This document shows positions 8,149-15,735 of a DNA stretch of 52,139 nucleotides, one piece after another. The stretch covers positions 1-52,139 of the forward strand of contig DAIDJO010000130.1 of assembly GCA_027451345.1 (NCBI GenBank). The letters are read 5' to 3'. This DNA is from Solirubrobacterales bacterium (GTDB lineage Bacteria; Actinomycetota; Thermoleophilia; Solirubrobacterales; Solirubrobacteraceae). Numbering within the stretch: the first letter of the stretch is position 1; each line of letters begins with the position of its first letter. Position numbers and translations under genes: made by a program. The notes below the pieces were generated by a model, which did no database searches, was not told the origin of the DNA, and saw nothing but the letters and a program-made list of their open reading frames with translations.

Positions 8149-9488
8149 GACCGCGAGACGGCGGAGCTGTCGAGCCGCTCGCCCAGGAGGCCGAGCAGGG
8201 CGCTCACCCGCGGCAGGGCCTCTCGCCTGACGGCGATGAGCTGCTCTCGCCCGCTGCGGCGCGTGCGGACCAGCTCGGCTCGCTCCAGCACCGAGACGTG
8301 CCGTCGCACCGTCGTGCGGTTGAGCTCGAGGCGTCGGGTGAGCGCCGAGATCGACTGCTCCCCCGCGGCCGCATGAACGAGGATGCGGCGGCGAGTGGCG
8401 TGGGCGAGCGCATGAAGGAACCGGTCCTCCGCCTCGTCGTCGAGCCGCGCCGCGTCAGCGCATGGCGCGGCCCCGTCCGGGCTCGGTGCGGGCAACGCCG
8501 CTCGCCCCCGCAGGAGCCGGCCGAGACGCTGGACCCCCGCGGATGTCACATCGTCGGAGGGCAGCCGAACGGTGGGCATTCCCGTGGCGAGCAGGATCGC
8601 GAAGTCGCGACGCCGGTCCTCCACGAACCGCTCACGGGTGCGATGGGATCCCCACCCATCGAGCTCGACGACAAGGCGCTGGTCCGGGAAGAGCGCGTCG
8701 ACGCGGTGGCCGGCGACGCCGACGTTGATCTGCGGAACGGGCAGGCCGTGGGCGAGCAGGAGCGGCAGGAAGCGGTCCTCCAGCTCCGATCGTGTCGGCT
8801 CGGGATGGGCGTGCTCGAGGTGTTCGCGCAGGAGTCTCGCCGACGGATGGGTGCGATTTCGGTCGACGATGTCCCCCAATTCGTCGAGGGTGAGCAGCCT
8901 GCGCAACCGGAGATCACTGACGGCTCGACCGAGTTGGGACGGGGAGAGCCGGCTCGCGGTGTCGAGCAACGTGCGCGCCGGGCTGGCGACACGCAGTCCC
9001 TGGACCACGCGGATGTCCGCGCGACGGATCGTCGTGATGCGGTGGACAACCAGCCCCGCGGGACGTCGATCGCCCACGATCAGCACCTCGAACCGCTCCG
9101 GCCAGCGTTTCCAGACTCCCCAGAGCACGAGCGCGGCGGCGCCGGTCAGCGCGGAGGGACGACCGGCGGCGAGAAGGGCCGCATGCGCCCGATCGATCGG
9201 GTTGGGGGATCGGTGGCCGACCGCGTACACGCCCCGGTGGACCCGGATCAACCGCCCGCGGGCGACCCAGTCGGTGATCGTGCGAGCGGGCACTCCCGCC
9301 TGCAGCAGTTGCGCCCGCGTGATGTGGCCGCCCTGCCGCTGGGCGAACCCGCGGACGTTGCGCGCGTATTCCTGCCTACTTCCTCCCGAGCCCGGAGCGG
9401 TCCCGACGCCGATCGGCGTCGGGACCGCTCCGGGCTGAGGAGCAGCCGTGAAGGGCAGATCGTCTGAGGGGGCGGCGACCGGTGGCAT
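8136..9488 (-). CDS. AbiEi-like winged helix, DUF559 nuclease-like and ArsR-like HTH fusion
   Basis: About 450 residues from ATG 9488. After a low-complexity leader, residues about 40-91 form the N-terminal winged-helix domain of AbiEi-type antitoxins (GGHITRAQLLQAGV, HRGVYAVG). Residues about 236-313 look like the DUF559/Vsr-like endonuclease fold (RVDALFPDQRLVVELDG), with Asp264 and Glu276 as plausible PD-(D/E)xK acids. Residues about 354-420 form an ArsR-like helix-turn-helix (HATRRRILVHAAAG, TVRRHVSVLERAELV). The first two domains together are common in this bacterial class; the extra C-terminal HTH looks unusual. No AbiEii toxin gene is adjacent. A 48-bp perfect palindrome lies inside the leader. 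The start is uncertain (an upstream ATG at 9584 is in frame). Confidence 0.75.
   Translation of the reverse strand: MPPVAAPSDDLPFTAAPQPGAVPTPIGVGTAPGSGGSRQEYARNVRGFAQRQGGHITRAQLLQAGVPARTITDWVARGRLIRVHRGVYAVGHRSPNPIDRAHAALLAAGRPSALTGAAALVLWGVWKRWPERFEVLIVGDRRPAGLVVHRITTIRRADIRVVQGLRVASPARTLLDTASRLSPSQLGRAVSDLRLRRLLTLDELGDIVDRNRTHPSARLLREHLEHAHPEPTRSELEDRFLPLLLAHGLPVPQINVGVAGHRVDALFPDQRLVVELDGWGSHRTRERFVEDRRRDFAILLATGMPTVRLPSDDVTSAGVQRLGRLLRGRAALPAPSPDGAAPCADAARLDDEAEDRFLHALAHATRRRILVHAAAGEQSISALTRRLELNRTTVRRHVSVLERAELVRTRRSGREQLIAVRREALPRVSALLGLLGERLDSSAVSRSQTR
9389..9436. repeat. 48-bp perfect palindrome inside a coding sequence
   Basis: Bases 9389-9410 are the exact reverse complement of 9415-9436 around a central GATC, so all 48 bases are palindromic. 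It lies in frame in the N-terminal leader of the AbiEi-like fusion gene, where it encodes PGAVPTPIGVGTAPG; being symmetric it encodes the same peptide on the other strand. In RNA it would form a 22-bp stem. It is not a typical terminator because it is near the 5' end of the gene and no T-run follows. No second copy was found in the window. Confidence 0.85.
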
Positions 9489-9593
9489 ATCCAAGAGAGG
9501 CGCCAGCGCCCGGTGTCTGCCCCCCCCACCCGAGCAGCTCACCTCGCAATTTGCGCCGATTGCCGCCCGATCTCGGTGACACACTGGACGCTC

Positions 9594-10319
9594 ATGCCGC
9601 TGATCGCCACCGACTGGGCCACCCTCTCCTCACTGGCGACGGCGCTCGGGACCCTCGTGCTCGCGATCGCAACCTTCGCGGCCGTCCGCTCGTCGAACCG
9701 CTCGGCGCTGATCGCGGAGCTCGCCCTGCAGGAGCAGCGGCGGCCGATCCTCGTGCCGTCGCACCTCGACGATCCGGTGCAGAAGCTCGGCTTCGCCGAC
9801 GGCGTCTGGATCCAGGCGGCGGGCGGCCGCGGCGTCGCCAAGCTCGTCGACGGCAACGTGTACCTCGGGATCAACCTGCGCAACGTCGGCAACGGGATCG
9901 GGGTCCTGCAGGGTTGGAGCGCGCGAGCGGGGCAGACGTTCACGAGCGAACTGCCGACCCACCAGCCCCTCTCGGACTTCCGCCTGCAGACCCGCGACCT
10001 CTACATCCCCGGCAACGGCACCGGCATGTGGCAGGGCGCGCTGCGCAACCCCGACGACCCGCTGCGCCGGGCGCTGGCCGAGGCGATCGAGCGCGGGACG
10101 CCGGTGACGGTCGAGCTGCTCTACTCCGACCTGGCCGGCCGCCAACGTGCCGTCACCCGCTTCGGGCTGATCCCGATGGAGCACCCGCACAGCGACGGGG
10201 AGATGGTGACCGCGATGAGCCGCCACTGGTTTCTGGACGGGGAGGGCCCACGCTCCGACAGCGACGAGCTGCACTCGGCGATCGCCGACCTGCGGGCGCA
10301 GGTCGGCGTCGACGGTTAG
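9594..10319 (+). CDS. Hypothetical protein with one N-terminal membrane segment
   Basis: 241 residues from ATG 9594; a longer in-frame start at 9513 adds an unlikely Cys/Pro-rich leader. Residues about 9-29 (LSSLATALGTLVLAIATFAAV) form a single transmembrane helix, followed by a basic SSNRSALIAELALQEQRRP segment and a soluble, probably beta-rich cytoplasmic domain with several Gly/Asn turns (NVYLGINLRNVGNGIGVLQGW). This layout is common for unannotated bacterial proteins with one helix and a carboxy-terminal sandwich domain. No catalytic motif is recognised. Its stop overlaps the convergent sugar porter by four bases. Function unknown. Confidence 0.75.
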   Translation: MPLIATDWATLSSLATALGTLVLAIATFAAVRSSNRSALIAELALQEQRRPILVPSHLDDPVQKLGFADGVWIQAAGGRGVAKLVDGNVYLGINLRNVGNGIGVLQGWSARAGQTFTSELPTHQPLSDFRLQTRDLYIPGNGTGMWQGALRNPDDPLRRALAEAIERGTPVTVELLYSDLAGRQRAVTRFGLIPMEHPHSDGEMVTAMSRHWFLDGEGPRSDSDELHSAIADLRAQVGVDG

Positions 10320-11818
10320 TGCGTCAGTGGCCGTGGGCCGCCGCCGGAGCGCCGCTGCGCGGCGCGCTCGCGGCGCTGCTGACGGCGCTCGCGCAGCTGC
10401 TGTGAGGTCATCTGCGGCTCGCCGTGGACCTCCCGCTCGATCTGCTCGAGGCTGCGGTTCTTCGTCTCCGGCACCCGCCAGGCGAAGAAGATGATCGCCA
10501 GCACGCCGAACAGGCCGTAGAGCCAGAACGTCTCCGGCCGACCGATCGCCTGCACGAGGTTGAGGAACCAGTAGGAGACGATGAAGTTGAACAGCCAGTT
10601 GAACATCGTGCAGAGGGCCATCGCCTTGGCCCGCGCGCGCAGGGGGAAGATCTCGGCGATCATCACCCAGAAGATCGGCCCGAGGCTGATCTCGAACATC
10701 AGGATGTAGAACATCATCGCGGCGAGCGCGATCCACGGGTTGCTGCGCTGGAAGCCGCTGCCCATGTCGAAATACCACCCGAGCACGGCCAGCCCGATCA
10801 CGGATCCCGCCGTGCCGATGAGCAGGGGCGGCCGTCGACCGACCCGGTCGAGCAGGAACACCGCGAGCACGGCGCCGAACAGGTTGATCAGGCCGATGAA
10901 GACCGCCTGCGCGATCGAGCTCGACACCGACAGACCGGCGAACCCGAGGATCGTCGCGCCGTAGTAGATCACGGTGTTGATGCCGATCAGCTGCTGCATG
11001 ACGGCCATCATCACGCCGATCACGAGCAGCGCCCGCACGCGGTCGCCGACGATGTCGCGCAGCCCGAAGCTGCCCTGCTCCTCGGAGACCTCCTTGATCT
11101 CCTTGATCTCCTCGTCGGCCGCCCGCCCGGACCGGTTCTTCGTCAGGACCTCCTTGGCCTGCTCCTCGCGACCGTGCTCGACGAGCCAGCGCGGCGTCTC
11201 GGGCACGACGAGCATGGCGAGGGCGAGGATCAGGCCGGGGGCGGCGCCGAGCGCGAACATCCACCGCCAGCCCTCGGTGAGACCCTTGAAGGCGTCGTCG
11301 ATCAGGTAGGCGATCAGGATCCCGAACGTGATCGCCACCTGGTTGAGCGCGGTCATGCCGCCCCGGAGCTCCTTGGGGGAGTGCTCGCCGATGTACATCG
11401 GCGCCACGAACGACGCGGTGCCGACGGCGAGGCCGAGCACGCCGCGGGCGATGCCGAGCAGCAGCAGCGATGGGCAGAAGGCGGATCCGATGGCCGCGGC
11501 GGTGTAGATCACGCCGGCGACGAACAGCGTCCACTTCCGGCCGATGCGGTCGGCCAGCACGCCGGACATGGCCGCACCCGTGACGGCGCCGAGCAGCAGC
11601 GACCCGGTGACCCACGACTCACCGCCGGCGGTGAGGTGGAGCTTGCGCGTGATCAGCGGCAGCGCGCCACCGACGACCCCCGTGTCGTATCCGAAGAGAA
11701 AGCCGCCGAGCGCGGCCAGGATCGCGATGCCGAGGGCGAAACGGTTTCCGGGGGCGGTCAGCTGCCGCAGGAAGCCGCGCGTCTGGTCCGATGAGGTCCC
11801 GCGGGTGTCTGTGCTCAT
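10316..11818 (-). CDS. Sugar porter family MFS transporter
   Basis: 500 residues with twelve predicted transmembrane helices. Sugar-porter signatures are GFLFGYDTGVVGGAL in helix 1, DRIGRKW in the 2-3 loop, a PMYIGEHSPKELRGG motif after helix 4, VPETPRWL before the central cytoplasmic loop, QQLIGINTVIYYG in helix 7, DRVGRRP in the 8-9 loop and VPETKNRSLEQIE after helix 12. It probably imports a hexose, pentose or polyol by proton symport. It is transcribed away from the malic-enzyme gene, with a strong hairpin between them, and ends against the convergent hypothetical gene. It could feed either sugar oxidation at 3-8 kb or general metabolism; substrate unknown. Confidence 0.92.
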   Translation of the reverse strand: MSTDTRGTSSDQTRGFLRQLTAPGNRFALGIAILAALGGFLFGYDTGVVGGALPLITRKLHLTAGGESWVTGSLLLGAVTGAAMSGVLADRIGRKWTLFVAGVIYTAAAIGSAFCPSLLLLGIARGVLGLAVGTASFVAPMYIGEHSPKELRGGMTALNQVAITFGILIAYLIDDAFKGLTEGWRWMFALGAAPGLILALAMLVVPETPRWLVEHGREEQAKEVLTKNRSGRAADEEIKEIKEVSEEQGSFGLRDIVGDRVRALLVIGVMMAVMQQLIGINTVIYYGATILGFAGLSVSSSIAQAVFIGLINLFGAVLAVFLLDRVGRRPPLLIGTAGSVIGLAVLGWYFDMGSGFQRSNPWIALAAMMFYILMFEISLGPIFWVMIAEIFPLRARAKAMALCTMFNWLFNFIVSYWFLNLVQAIGRPETFWLYGLFGVLAIIFFAWRVPETKNRSLEQIEREVHGEPQMTSQQLRERRQQRRERAAQRRSGGGPRPLTH

Positions 11819-11886
11819 GGCCCTCTGCTGCCCTCTGAGCAGGGGCTTTACACGACGCTCCGGTTCACCTGCTGACCGATTGACGC

Positions 11887-11918
11887 TCGAGCCGGCGGCC
11901 CGCTGGCCGCCGGCTCGA
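11887..11918 (-). terminator. Strong hairpin downstream of the malic enzyme gene
   Basis: A 14-bp perfect stem (11887-11900 against 11905-11918) with a four-base CGCT loop sits 60 bases past the malic-enzyme stop and about 70 bases upstream of the sugar porter start, both on the minus strand. It lacks a U-tract, as is usual in high-GC actinobacteria. Best read as the terminator of the malic enzyme transcript. Confidence 0.6.
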
Positions 11919-11978
11919 CCCCGCGTGACCGGTCCTCGCGCGCCCGCCGACCGGGGGGCGCGGCACGTCCGGACGAGG

Positions 11979-13316
11979 TCAGTCCTCGGTTGCGCTCACC
12001 CGTTCGAGGTCCGCCACGCCGCTCTCGACGGCGGCCTGGCGAACCGCCTCGGCGACGACCTCGTGCACCCTCCGGTCGAGCATCTCGGGGATCAGCTCCG
12101 AGGAGACGGTGAGCCCGGCGAGGGCCCAGGCGGCCGCCCGCTTCATCTCCAGGTTGATCTCGTGGGCGCCGGCGAGCAGGGCGCCCTTGAAGATGCCGGG
12201 GTAGCCGAGCACGTTGTTGATGCTCGTGCCGTCCGCCGCGAACGCGGCCCCTGCGGCCAGGGCCGCCTCGGGGTCGATCTCCGCCGCCGGATTGGTGAGC
12301 GCGAAGATCACCTGCCCCGGTCGGACCATCTCGGGCCGGATCAGGCCGGGCTTGCCGCTCGTCGCGACGACGACGTCCGCCTCGCGCATCAGTGTGTCGA
12401 GGTCGGCGATCTCGATGCCGCGGGCGCGCGCGTGCTCCTGGGCGGCCGGGTTGGGGTCGGAGGCGAGCACCCGCTTGACGCCCGCGTCATGGATCAGCGT
12501 GGCGATCCCGAATCCCGCCGCGCCGAGCCCGACCTGGCCGACGACGGCCTCGTCGAGCCGCATGTCGGCCTGCCGGCAGGCGGCGATCAGCGCGGCGAGG
12601 GTGACGACCGCCGTGCCGTGGACATCGTCGTGCATCACGGGCTGGGGCAGCACCTCGATCAGGCGGCGCTCGATCTCGAAGCAGTCGGGGGTCGAGATGT
12701 CCTCGAGGTGGATCCCGCCGAAGCCGGGCGCGATCCGCACGACGGTGTCGACGAACTCGTCGACGTCCTTGGTGTCGATCAGGATCGGGATCGCGGCGAT
12801 GTCGACGAGCTGTGCGTAGAACATCGCCTTGCCCTCCATCACGGGCATCGCCGCGACCGGGCCGATGTCGCCGAGCCCGAGCACCCGGCTGCCGTTGGTG
12901 CAGATGGCGACGCTGCGGCCGATCATCGTGAAGCGCGAGGCGAGCTGCGGGTACTCGTGGATCGCCGTGGAGACGCGCGCCACCCCGGGGGTGTAGACGT
13001 CGCGCACCTCCTGATTGGTGGTGACGGGGTGGCGGGGACGGACCTCGAGCTTGCCCCCGACGTGCGCGATGAACGCGCGGTCGTGGTACCAGACGACCCG
13101 CACGCCCGGGAGCTGCCCGAGCGCCACGGCGAGCTGGTCGGCGTGGTCCTTGTCGCGGAGCTCGACCGTGATCTCGCGGATCGCCTCGAGCCGGGCGACC
13201 GTGATCGTCTGGACGTCCCCGATCAGGCCGTCGTGCTCGCTGATCAGGGTGGCGACCTTCGCGAGCTGACCGGCGGCGTGCGGGATCCGCAGACGGTAGG
13301 TGCAGTCCATCGGCAT
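11979..13316 (-). CDS. NAD(P)-dependent malic enzyme with N-terminal ACT domain
   Basis: 445 residues. Family reaction: oxidative decarboxylation of malate to pyruvate. An ACT domain (about 5-85; TYRLRIPHAAGQLAKVATL) probably binds a small-molecule effector. The catalytic part has YTPGVARV, the GKAMFY lysine region, the metal-binding GGIHLEDIS and HDDVHGTA motifs and a Rossmann segment (GLGAAGFG) ending in DPNP. The ATG at 13316 is chosen; ATG 13310 is two codons later. It is divergent from the ring-cleavage operon, whose predicted end products are pyruvate and oxaloacetate, so it may balance C3/C4 pools during growth on the aromatic substrate. That link is inference. Confidence 0.9.
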   Translation of the reverse strand: MPMDCTYRLRIPHAAGQLAKVATLISEHDGLIGDVQTITVARLEAIREITVELRDKDHADQLAVALGQLPGVRVVWYHDRAFIAHVGGKLEVRPRHPVTTNQEVRDVYTPGVARVSTAIHEYPQLASRFTMIGRSVAICTNGSRVLGLGDIGPVAAMPVMEGKAMFYAQLVDIAAIPILIDTKDVDEFVDTVVRIAPGFGGIHLEDISTPDCFEIERRLIEVLPQPVMHDDVHGTAVVTLAALIAACRQADMRLDEAVVGQVGLGAAGFGIATLIHDAGVKRVLASDPNPAAQEHARARGIEIADLDTLMREADVVVATSGKPGLIRPEMVRPGQVIFALTNPAAEIDPEAALAAGAAFAADGTSINNVLGYPGIFKGALLAGAHEINLEMKRAAAWALAGLTVSSELIPEMLDRRVHEVVAEAVRQAAVESGVADLERVSATED

Positions 13317-13433
13317 GGCGGCAATCGTACGTGGCCGCGGTGGCGGGCCGCGGAGCGGGTCGGCCCGGTGCTCGAGCGGCTCGCCCGCACGCAAACGGTT
13401 CCCATTGCATGCAGGGTTCGCTACCTTCCGGCC
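13317..13433. promoter_or_regulatory. Divergent promoter region between malic enzyme and the DUF6282 operon
   Basis: This 117-base gap holds a TTCCCA (13399-13404), a 17-base spacer and TACCTT (13422-13427), a weak sigma-70-like pair that would start transcription close to the ATG at 13434, consistent with a leaderless mRNA because no ribosome binding site is seen. An 8-base palindrome TGCATGCA (13406-13413) sits in the spacer and could be part of an operator. No regulator gene is adjacent. Motif matches are weak. Confidence 0.3.
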
Positions 13434-14357
13434 ATGGCCACGCATCCCACCCCCACCGACCGGGCGCGTCGGCTCCTGCGGGGCGCGTACGACATGCACG
13501 TCCACATCGACCCGGACTTCGTCCCGCGGATCATCGACGACGTGAGCCTCGCCCGCCGCTGCCTCGAGCTCGGCCTGGCCGGCTTCCAGATGAAGTCCCA
13601 CTACACCTCGACCGCCGAGCGCGCGCGGACGGTGAACGCCGCGGTGCCCGGCGTGCGGGCGATCGGGGCGATCGTGCTCAACCGGGCCGTGGGAGGCATG
13701 AACCCGCTCGCCGTGGAGGTCGCCGCCCGCGAGGGCGCGCGCACGGTCTGGATGCCGACCGTCAACTCCACGGGCGAGATGGAGGAGGTGCACAGCTTCG
13801 CGCCCGGCGCGCCGATGCCGGTGTGGATGAAGTTCGAGGTCTCGCTGCGCGAGGCCGGCGTGGCCGCCGATCCGGTCGCCGTGCTCGGCGCCGACGGGAC
13901 GCTGCTCCCGGCCGTACGGGAGGTGCTGGCGGTGGCCGCTCGCCACCAGCTCGTGCTCGCCACCGGGCACCTCGCGCGGGACGAGATCTTCGCGGTGGTC
14001 GACGGCGCGCTCGACGCGGGGATCCGCGACGTCGTCGTCACCCACCCGGAGTTCCCGTCCCAGAACCTGAGCCTCGAGGACCAGGCCGAGCTCGCCCGGC
14101 GGGGCGCGCTGCTCGAGCGCTGCTTCACCACCCCATACACGGGAAAGGTGGCGTGGGAGCACGTCTATGACGGGGTACGCGCGAGCGGGGTCGAGCACAA
14201 CGTCCTCTCGACCGACCTCGGGCAGGTCTTCAATCCGCCGGTGGAGGACGGGCTGGCGCTGTTCGCCGACCGCTTCCTCGAGGCCGGCTTCAGCGAGGAG
14301 GAGGTTCAGCACATGGCGGTGACGAACACGCGTCGGCTGGCGGGGGAGGACGGATGA
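13434..14357 (+). CDS. DUF6282 family metal-dependent hydrolase-like protein
   Basis: 307 residues. Starts with DMHVHIDPDF (20-29), an HxH pair at His22/His24, then Lys54 (QMKSHY), His179 (ATGHL), His204 (THPEF) and Asp261 (STDLGQ). The order HxH, Lys, His, His, Asp is that of amidohydrolase-superfamily TIM barrels with a binuclear metal site. It opens a four-gene operon and overlaps the GalB-like gene by four bases (ATGA). By analogy with LigI, an amidohydrolase that opens 2-pyrone-4,6-dicarboxylate, it may hydrolyse a lactone or pyrone by-product of ring cleavage, or act as the missing tautomerase. The family has no function I can name with confidence. Confidence 0.8.
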   Translation: MATHPTPTDRARRLLRGAYDMHVHIDPDFVPRIIDDVSLARRCLELGLAGFQMKSHYTSTAERARTVNAAVPGVRAIGAIVLNRAVGGMNPLAVEVAAREGARTVWMPTVNSTGEMEEVHSFAPGAPMPVWMKFEVSLREAGVAADPVAVLGADGTLLPAVREVLAVAARHQLVLATGHLARDEIFAVVDGALDAGIRDVVVTHPEFPSQNLSLEDQAELARRGALLERCFTTPYTGKVAWEHVYDGVRASGVEHNVLSTDLGQVFNPPVEDGLALFADRFLEAGFSEEEVQHMAVTNTRRLAGEDG

Positions 14358-15067
14358 GCCGGCGCCTCCAGGTGATCGGGGCCCACTCGGCGGACTTCGT
14401 CTGGCGCGCCGGAGGCGCGATCGCCAAGACGGTGGAGCTCGGGGGCGTCGCCGAGGTCGTCGCGCTCTCGTACGGCGAACGCGGCGAGTCCGGCGAGTTG
14501 TGGAAGGACGAGCACCAGACGATCGAGAACGTCAAGCGGATCCGGCACGCGGAGGCCGAGGCGGCCGCCGGTGAGCTCGGCGCGAGCTTCCGGGCACTCG
14601 ACCTCGGCGACTACCCGCTGCAGATCGGCGCGGACGAGCTCGGGCTGATCGCGGAGACGATCCGCGCGTTCGCTCCCGACGTGCTCATCACCCACACCGA
14701 CACCGACCCGTTCAACCCGGACCATCCGGTGGCCTTCCACGCCGTCGACCGGGCGCGTTCACTCGCGGCCGGAGCCGGGGTGCAGAGCGCCTTCCGGACC
14801 GTGCGCCCACCGCAGCTCTTCCTGTTCGAGCCCCACCAGCCGGAGCTGTGCCGCTTCACGCCGACGACGTTCGTCGACATCACGTCGGTGTTCGAGAAGA
14901 AGCAGGCGGCGATGGCCCACATGAAGGCCCAGGCCTACCTGCAGACCTACTACGCCCAGCGGGCCGAGCACCGCGCCAACCATGCCCGCCGCGCCAGCGG
15001 CAACCAGGAGGTGCGCTACGCCGAGGCGTTCCAGCGGATCATCCCGCAGGTGGTGAGCGAGCTGTGA
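14354..15067 (+). CDS. galB: PIG-L family protein, 4-oxalomesaconate hydratase-like (GalB)
   Basis: 237 residues. The usual PIG-L metal motif HPDDE is replaced by HSADFVWR (11-18) followed by AGGAIA, and by SYGERGESGELW (39-50) downstream. As far as I recall this wording is typical of the gallate-pathway hydratase GalB rather than of sugar deacetylases. Further metal-site residues are Asp123/His124 (NPDHP) and His129. GalB converts 4-oxalomesaconate to 4-carboxy-4-hydroxy-2-oxoadipate. The next gene encodes the aldolase that splits that product, which supports the call. Four-base overlaps on both sides (ATGA and GTGA). A generic PIG-L deacetylase is the alternative. Confidence 0.78.
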   Translation: MSRRLQVIGAHSADFVWRAGGAIAKTVELGGVAEVVALSYGERGESGELWKDEHQTIENVKRIRHAEAEAAAGELGASFRALDLGDYPLQIGADELGLIAETIRAFAPDVLITHTDTDPFNPDHPVAFHAVDRARSLAAGAGVQSAFRTVRPPQLFLFEPHQPELCRFTPTTFVDITSVFEKKQAAMAHMKAQAYLQTYYAQRAEHRANHARRASGNQEVRYAEAFQRIIPQVVSEL

Positions 15068-15735
15068 GCGAGATCGGGGCTGCCGGCGGCCGACGGCCGG
15101 CCGACGGTGAGGACACGATGCGGACCCTCGCGCGACTCGGCTCCGCCACCGTGTACGAGGCGAGTGGGCGCGGCGGCCACGTCGACGCGGACCTCATCCA
15201 GGCCGTCCCGGCCAGCCGGGCAGCCGGTCCGGCACGGACCGTGCGCTGCGCCCAGGACGACAACCTGATGGTGCATGCGGTGATGGCCGAGGTGCAGCCC
15301 GGCGAGGTGATCGTGCTCACCATGCCCGAGCCTCGCCCGGTCGCGCTCGTCGGCGACCTGCTGGCGACCCAGGCGCAGGCGGCGGGCGCGGCCGCGATCC
15401 TGGTCGACGGGGCGATCCGCGACGTCGAGGAGCTGGCCGAGATGGGGCTGCCCGTCTGGGCGCGCTGGGTGCGCGTCAAGGGCGCACGCAAGGAGACGGC
15501 GGGTGAGATCAACGCGCCGGTGACCGTGGGCGGCGCGGAGATTCGACCCGGCGACGTGCTGGTGCTCGACGCCGACGGGGTCGCCGTGGTGCCCCGGGAC
15601 CGGGTCACGGAGGTGCTCGAGGCGTCACTGGCCCGCGAGGAGAAGGAGCGCGTGAAGCGCGCGAAGCTCCGGTCGGGCGAGAAGTCATACGACCTGGACG
15701 GCCTGCGGGCCGTCGTGGAGGAGCAACGGACATGA
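15064..15735 (+). CDS. galC: 4-carboxy-4-hydroxy-2-oxoadipate aldolase-like protein (RraA/GalC/LigK family)
   Basis: 223 residues from a GTG that overlaps the GalB-like stop (GTGA). The class II pyruvate aldolase/RraA fold is shown by GSATVYEASGRGG, GDLL (97-100) and DGAIRD (115-120), where Arg119 and Asp120 match the substrate- and metal-binding Arg-Asp pair. The C-terminus (GDVLVLDADGVAVVPRD) is also typical. The family reaction cleaves 4-carboxy-4-hydroxy-2-oxoadipate to pyruvate and oxaloacetate and can decarboxylate oxaloacetate. RraA-like regulators share the fold, but the GalB neighbour and the extradiol dioxygenase next door favour the aldolase. The upstream 15 or so residues are low complexity, so the start could be ATG 15118. 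Confidence 0.82.
   Translation: MSEIGAAGGRRPADGEDTMRTLARLGSATVYEASGRGGHVDADLIQAVPASRAAGPARTVRCAQDDNLMVHAVMAEVQPGEVIVLTMPEPRPVALVGDLLATQAQAAGAAAILVDGAIRDVEELAEMGLPVWARWVRVKGARKETAGEINAPVTVGGAEIRPGDVLVLDADGVAVVPRDRVTEVLEASLAREEKERVKRAKLRSGEKSYDLDGLRAVVEEQRT

Noticed and set aside
8136-9488. AbiE-type (type IV) toxin-antitoxin operon
   Set aside because: Only the AbiEi-like domain is present, fused to other domains; no AbiEii nucleotidyltransferase gene is adjacent on either side.
15064-15735. RraA regulator of RNase E
   Set aside because: The fold is shared, but the Arg-Asp pair and GDLL loop of the aldolases are present and the neighbours are GalB-like and an extradiol dioxygenase.
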